Positions 15,765 to 15,801 of a DNA stretch of 15,801 nucleotides are shown here, piece after piece; position 1 is the first letter of the stretch; every line of letters starts with the position of its first letter. The DNA is from Bacteroidota bacterium (GTDB lineage Bacteria; Bacteroidota; Ignavibacteria; UBA10030; F1-140-MAGs086), in NCBI GenBank assembly GCA_005792205.1, contig SXSO01000115.1, positions 1-15,801 on the forward strand, given 5' to 3'. A model generated the notes under the pieces. That model was not told the DNA's origin, made no database searches, and saw only the letters and a list, made by a program, of their open reading frames with translations. The translations under genes were made by a program, and so were the position numbers.

Positions 15765-15801
15765 TCAATTATCAAAAACGAATGCAAATTTTATGCCGCA
15801 C
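15765..15801 (-). CDS. Possible C-terminal end of a minus-strand gene entering from the right edge
   Basis: One minus-strand frame reads CGIKFAFVFDN and stops with TGA at 15765-15767, 52 bases before the terminator hairpin. The alternating small/aromatic pattern could be the last strand of an outer-membrane beta-barrel, but 11 codons are too few to be sure. Another frame also runs in from the edge and stops at 15772-15774. Confidence 0.25.
   Translation of the reverse strand, partial: CGIKFAFVFDN

Larger units (their letters stand above)
15466..15801. other. Right-edge region upstream of pyk
   Basis: This 336-base stretch holds no large gene. It contains a possible 32-residue minus-strand ORF (15539-15637), a GAAAAAATTTTTTC palindrome near 15642, a minus-strand hairpin with a T-tract (15661-15712), and possibly the last codons of a gene entering from the right. 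No convincing pyk promoter was found. Confidence 0.6.

Overview
This is a very AT-rich window from a bacterial chromosome. It uses the standard genetic code and the gene content is mostly housekeeping. Three things suggest the Bacteroidota/Chlorobiota/Ignavibacteriota (FCB) group: starts without Shine-Dalgarno sequences, possible promoters of the Bacteroidetes type (TTG, about 17-23 bases, then TAnnTTTG), and full-length single-chain glycine dehydrogenase next to AT-rich shikimate genes. This placement is an inference from style and gene content; no marker gene was compared.

Layout. Positions 1-3128 (minus) hold most of dnaE, the replicative DNA polymerase III alpha subunit, whose C-terminus runs off the left edge. 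Upstream on the same strand is a tRNA-Pro(UGG). A roughly 370-base gap follows, with an unusual degenerate 21-bp periodic repeat made of small palindromes. Then come a queuosine-precursor transporter (yhhQ type, minus), and on the plus strand gcvP overlapping rsmE by 8 bases. rsmE converges on, and overlaps by 17 bases, a minus-strand aroB-aroK pair (shikimate pathway).

Positions 9862-13868 hold five tightly packed minus-strand genes. In transcription order they are two tandem D-Ala-D-Ala-ligase-like ATP-grasp enzymes, a GNAT acetyltransferase, a KamA-type radical-SAM/PLP aminomutase, and a small putative zinc-ribbon protein. Junctions are 0, -11 (or -38), +20 and -4 bases, so this is almost certainly one operon. 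The set has the parts to make a beta-amino acid (probably beta-lysine), acylate it and join it by amide bonds to other amino acids. I know of no characterised pathway with this exact composition, and it is the best candidate here for an undescribed system.

Upstream of the operon lies pyk (pyruvate kinase, minus), closed by a strong rho-independent terminator that separates it from the operon. The right edge holds a possible 32-residue ORF, a second minus-strand terminator, and perhaps the last few codons of another minus-strand gene.
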